In this document: positions 61,486 to 64,000 of the stretch, piece by piece
Layout of the letters: each line of letters begins with the position of its first letter
Numbering within the stretch: position 1 is the first letter of the stretch
From: Porphyromonadaceae bacterium
Lineage (GTDB): Bacteria > Bacteroidota > Bacteroidia > Bacteroidales > Dysgonomonadaceae
Direction of reading: 5' to 3'
Assembly: GCA_021372865.1 (NCBI GenBank)
Contig: JAJFTO010000017.1
Location: forward strand, 124,001 to 188,000
DNA: 64,000 bases
Position numbers and translations under genes: made by a program
The notes under the pieces: generated by a model
Told to the model about the DNA's origin: nothing
The model's input: the letters and a program-made list of their open reading frames with translations, nothing else
The model's database searches: none

Positions 61486-63579
61486 TCAACCGATCCGGCT
61501 CCAGTCGTACCGGTTGCCACCAAGGCGGCAGAGTTGCTGCTTTAGCACCTTGTGTTCAGGCAGCTCCAGCGAAGGATCCTGTGCGATTACCTCCTCGGCA
61601 ATTTCACGGGCACGGATGAGGATGGCATTGTCGCGAACCAGGTCGGCAATGCGTAGGTTGAAAGGGATGCCGCTCTGCTGGGTCCCTTCCAGATCACCGG
61701 GGCCGCGCAGCTTCAGGTCTGCTTCGGCAATCACGAAGCCGTCATTACTTTCGGTCATGATTTCTATCCGCTTGCGGGTATCAGCGGAAAGCTCGTAAGG
61801 TGTAATCAGTATGCACCAGGACTGATCGGCGCCCCGTCCTACCCTGCCCCGTAGCTGATGAAGCTGGGAGAGGCCAAAACGTTGGGCACTCTCAATCACC
61901 ATCACACTGGCGTTCGGCACGTTTACCCCCACCTCGATCACGGTGGTGGAGACCATGATTTGCGCTTCACCGGAGACAAACTGCCGCATCACCTCTTCCT
62001 TCTCCGCCGGCTTCATCCGTCCGTGCATCTTGCAGACGGTAAACTCCGGGAACGCCGCTTTTACATGCTCATAACCCTCTTCCAGATTCTTCAGATCAAG
62101 TGTCTCACTCTCCTCGATCAATGGGTAGACCATGTAGACCTGTCGTCCTGTATGGATCTGATCACGGATAAACTGATAAAGAGGGCCCCGCTTCTTGTCA
62201 TAACGGTGCAAGGTCTGCACCGGCTTACGCCCCGGGGGAAGTTCATCGATCACCGAGACATCCAGATCCCCATAGACCGTCATGGCCAGCGTGCGGGGGA
62301 TGGGCGTGGCGGTCATCACCAGCATGTGTGGAGGCTGTTTACTTTTCTCCCACAGCCTGGCACGTTGCACCACACCAAAACGGTGCTGCTCATCGATCAC
62401 TACGAAACCGAGATTGCGGAACCGCACCACATCCTCAATAAGGGCATGGGTTCCAATCAGGATATTTACTTTCCCTGAAAGCAGGCCGGCATGGATTTCC
62501 TCCCGTTCTTTCTTCTTTGTGGAGCCGGTCAGCAGTGCCACTTCCACCTCCATTCCGGAGAGCATCTGGGTGAAGGTCTCGTAATGCTGTGCGGCCAGAA
62601 TCTCCGTGGGAGCCATCAGGCAGGACTGAAAGCCGTTGTCGAGGGCAATCAGCATGCTCATGATTGCCACCATGGTCTTGCCACTCCCCACATCGCCCTG
62701 CAGAAGCCGGTTCATCTGTTTTCCGGAGGCGGTATCCTTCCGGATCTCCCTGATTACCCTTTTCTGGGCGTTGGTTAGCGGGAAGGGGAGTTTCTTCTTG
62801 TAAAACGAATTAAGGTAATCTCCAACCTTCGGAAAGAGGATCCCTTTCAACTTTGCTTTCCGGTCGGCTGCATAGCGTACGATGCTCAGCTGGATATAAA
62901 AAAGTTCTTCGAACTTCAATCGGAATTCAGCATCGCGCAACAACACCGGTGACTTTGGAAAGTGAATATTTTCTATCGCATCATGAAAGGGCATCAGCTT
63001 CGCCAACTTCACCACATCGGGTGAAATGGACTCCGGAAGCGGGTCCTTGATCAGACCGAATGCATTTTCGATGATCTTCTGCATCGCCTTTGAGTTGAGG
63101 AAGTGATTCTTCATCTTCTCAGTGGTGTTGTACATCGCCATCAGTCCTTCCGGTCGGTCCAACTCATCCATGAAGGGATCGATCTCAGGATGGGGGATGT
63201 TCCACTTGCCGTTGAATAGACTGGGTTTCCCAAAAACGATGTACTCCTGGTTTAGCTTATACTTGTTTTCTATAAATCGAACACCCTGAAACCAGACCAG
63301 GTCTACGAAGCCAGTGCCATCGGTGAAGTGCGCCACAAGTCGTCTTTTCCTGCCTTCCCCAAAAACCTCGAAGGCGGTGATCTTCCCCTTCAGTTGAATG
63401 TAGGCCTGCGACTGGTCAATCTCATGTACATAGTACATCCGCGTCCGGTCAATATACCGGTAGGGGTACCACCGAAGCAGGTCGCCCAGCGTAAAGACGT
63501 CGAGCTCCTTCTGTAGGATCTCGGCTCTTTTAGGTCCCACGCCGGGAATATATTTTATTTCGGTCTGAAGAATATGCAT
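61486..63579 (-). CDS. recG: ATP-dependent DNA helicase RecG
   Basis: Superfamily 2 helicase that remodels stalled forks and Holliday junctions. The 697-residue protein has the N-terminal wedge (OB-fold) domain (YIPGVGPKRAEILQKELD), then Walker A LLQGDVGSGKTMVAIM, DEQH box VIDEQHRFGVVQ, TATPIPRTLAMTVYGDLDVS and the C-terminal motif LRGRVGRGADQSWCILIT. The ATG at 63579 was chosen since a longer frame starts from a TTG at 63606, inside the predicted -7 box. It converges on the GH92 gene with only 7 bp between the stops and no terminator seen. Confidence 0.97.
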   Translation of the reverse strand: MHILQTEIKYIPGVGPKRAEILQKELDVFTLGDLLRWYPYRYIDRTRMYYVHEIDQSQAYIQLKGKITAFEVFGEGRKRRLVAHFTDGTGFVDLVWFQGVRFIENKYKLNQEYIVFGKPSLFNGKWNIPHPEIDPFMDELDRPEGLMAMYNTTEKMKNHFLNSKAMQKIIENAFGLIKDPLPESISPDVVKLAKLMPFHDAIENIHFPKSPVLLRDAEFRLKFEELFYIQLSIVRYAADRKAKLKGILFPKVGDYLNSFYKKKLPFPLTNAQKRVIREIRKDTASGKQMNRLLQGDVGSGKTMVAIMSMLIALDNGFQSCLMAPTEILAAQHYETFTQMLSGMEVEVALLTGSTKKKEREEIHAGLLSGKVNILIGTHALIEDVVRFRNLGFVVIDEQHRFGVVQRARLWEKSKQPPHMLVMTATPIPRTLAMTVYGDLDVSVIDELPPGRKPVQTLHRYDKKRGPLYQFIRDQIHTGRQVYMVYPLIEESETLDLKNLEEGYEHVKAAFPEFTVCKMHGRMKPAEKEEVMRQFVSGEAQIMVSTTVIEVGVNVPNASVMVIESAQRFGLSQLHQLRGRVGRGADQSWCILITPYELSADTRKRIEIMTESNDGFVIAEADLKLRGPGDLEGTQQSGIPFNLRIADLVRDNAILIRAREIAEEVIAQDPSLELPEHKVLKQQLCRLGGNRYDWSRIG

Positions 63580-63603
63580 GCTCTCTTTTATTGCTCTCCT
63601 GAT

Positions 63604-63611
63604 CAAATATA
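63604..63611 (-). promoter_or_regulatory. Predicted -7 element for recG
   Basis: The minus strand reads TATATTTG 25 bp before the ATG at 63579. No -33 TTG lies at the right spacing. Confidence 0.5.
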
Positions 63612-63672
63612 CTGTTTTTTAAGCAGTACGACTCATTTATTGCAAATCTTTTTTAAATTCGAATCAGGAATC

Positions 63673-63704
63673 AAAAAAAACGGGGAACGGTTCTACCATT
63701 CCCC
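63673..63704 (-). terminator. Intrinsic terminator of glyA
   Basis: On the minus strand GGGGAA-T-GGT pairs with ACC-G-TTCCCC around AGA, followed by a run of T after one G. It lies about 50 bp past the glyA stop. Confidence 0.8.
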
Positions 63705-63755
63705 ATCAATTTATTCAGATTCTTCGAACACAATTGGCGCTCGTCGAACGATATG

Positions 63756-64000
63756 TTACCAGGCAAAAAGCGGATATTGCTTCATTGTCGCATTCACCTT
63801 CTCACGTACCGAAACGATTGTTTTAGGGTCATCGACATGAGAGAGCACGGTGTCTATTAATTCAACAATTTCTTCCATTAGTTCCTCCTTCACTCCACGT
63901 GTGGTGATGGCCGGTGTACCGAAACGAAGACCTGATGTCTGGAAAGGTGAACGACTGTCGAAAGGAACCATGTTCTTGTTGGTGGTGATATCTGCTTCCA
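63756..64000 (-). CDS. glyA: Serine hydroxymethyltransferase GlyA (C-terminal end only)
   Basis: The window holds only the last 81 codons. [19 protein letters not shown] and [14 protein letters not shown] are the diagnostic C-terminal motifs of SHMT, a PLP enzyme that interconverts serine and glycine with tetrahydrofolate. The protein ends YPLFAW. A terminator follows on the same strand. The catalytic lysine and PLP site are upstream, outside the window. Confidence 0.93.
   Translation of the reverse strand, partial: EADITTNKNMVPFDSRSPFQTSGLRFGTPAITTRGVKEELMEEIVELIDTVLSHVDDPKTIVSVREKVNATMKQYPLFAW

Overview
The window looks like a Bacteroidales chromosome, most likely a Dysgonomonadaceae-type genus such as Proteiniphilum or Petrimonas. 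The genus is inference. The order-level call rests on paired SusC/SusD genes, a Bacteroidetes-type division and cell wall (dcw) cluster without murF or ddl, predicted promoters of the TAnnTTTG type, and lipoproteins with acidic residues after the lipid-bearing cysteine. No rRNA, tRNA, CRISPR array, insertion sequence or phage gene was seen.

Region 1 (1-16.1 kb, minus strand) is the dcw cluster, in transcription order mraZ, rsmH, ftsL-like, ftsI (with PASTA), murE, mraY, murD, ftsW, murG, murC, ftsQ, ftsA, ftsZ, then a yqeY-like gene cut by the window edge. Region 2 (16.2-18.1 kb, plus) is an acyltransferase pair resembling GlsA/GlsB, which make glycine lipids in Bacteroides.

Region 3 (18.1-35.4 kb) is a starch/maltodextrin locus. 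A plus-strand operon encodes SusC, SusD, SusE-like and SusF-like proteins, a SusA-like GH13 and a large GH13 lipoprotein. A flavodoxin gene separates it from a minus-strand set: LacI regulator, SLC45-type sugar transporter and a third GH13. A 14-bp LacI-type palindrome with a central CG lies upstream of both susC and the transporter gene, at nearly the same distance from the predicted -7 box, which suggests one shared regulator.

Region 4 (35.5-45.9 kb) is mostly housekeeping: arginine deiminase, a YjjG-type nucleotidase, a coiled-coil lipoprotein, rsmI with an uncharacterised partner, a RecD-like helicase, an unknown membrane-anchored protein, a DUF3822 protein, rsmD, and a BtuB-like TonB-dependent receptor.

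Region 5 (46.2-61.5 kb, plus) is the most interesting part: a polysaccharide utilisation locus led by an ECF sigma factor and a FecR-type anti-sigma factor, then SusC with an STN signalling domain, SusD, a surface-binding lipoprotein with a tandem duplication, GH76, two serine-type sulfatases and a divergent GH92. The gene set predicts use of a sulfated alpha-mannan. Its first 13 kb look clearly AT-richer than the flanks, and the change comes at the start of the GH92 gene. Region 6 (61.5-64 kb, minus) is recG and the 3' end of glyA.
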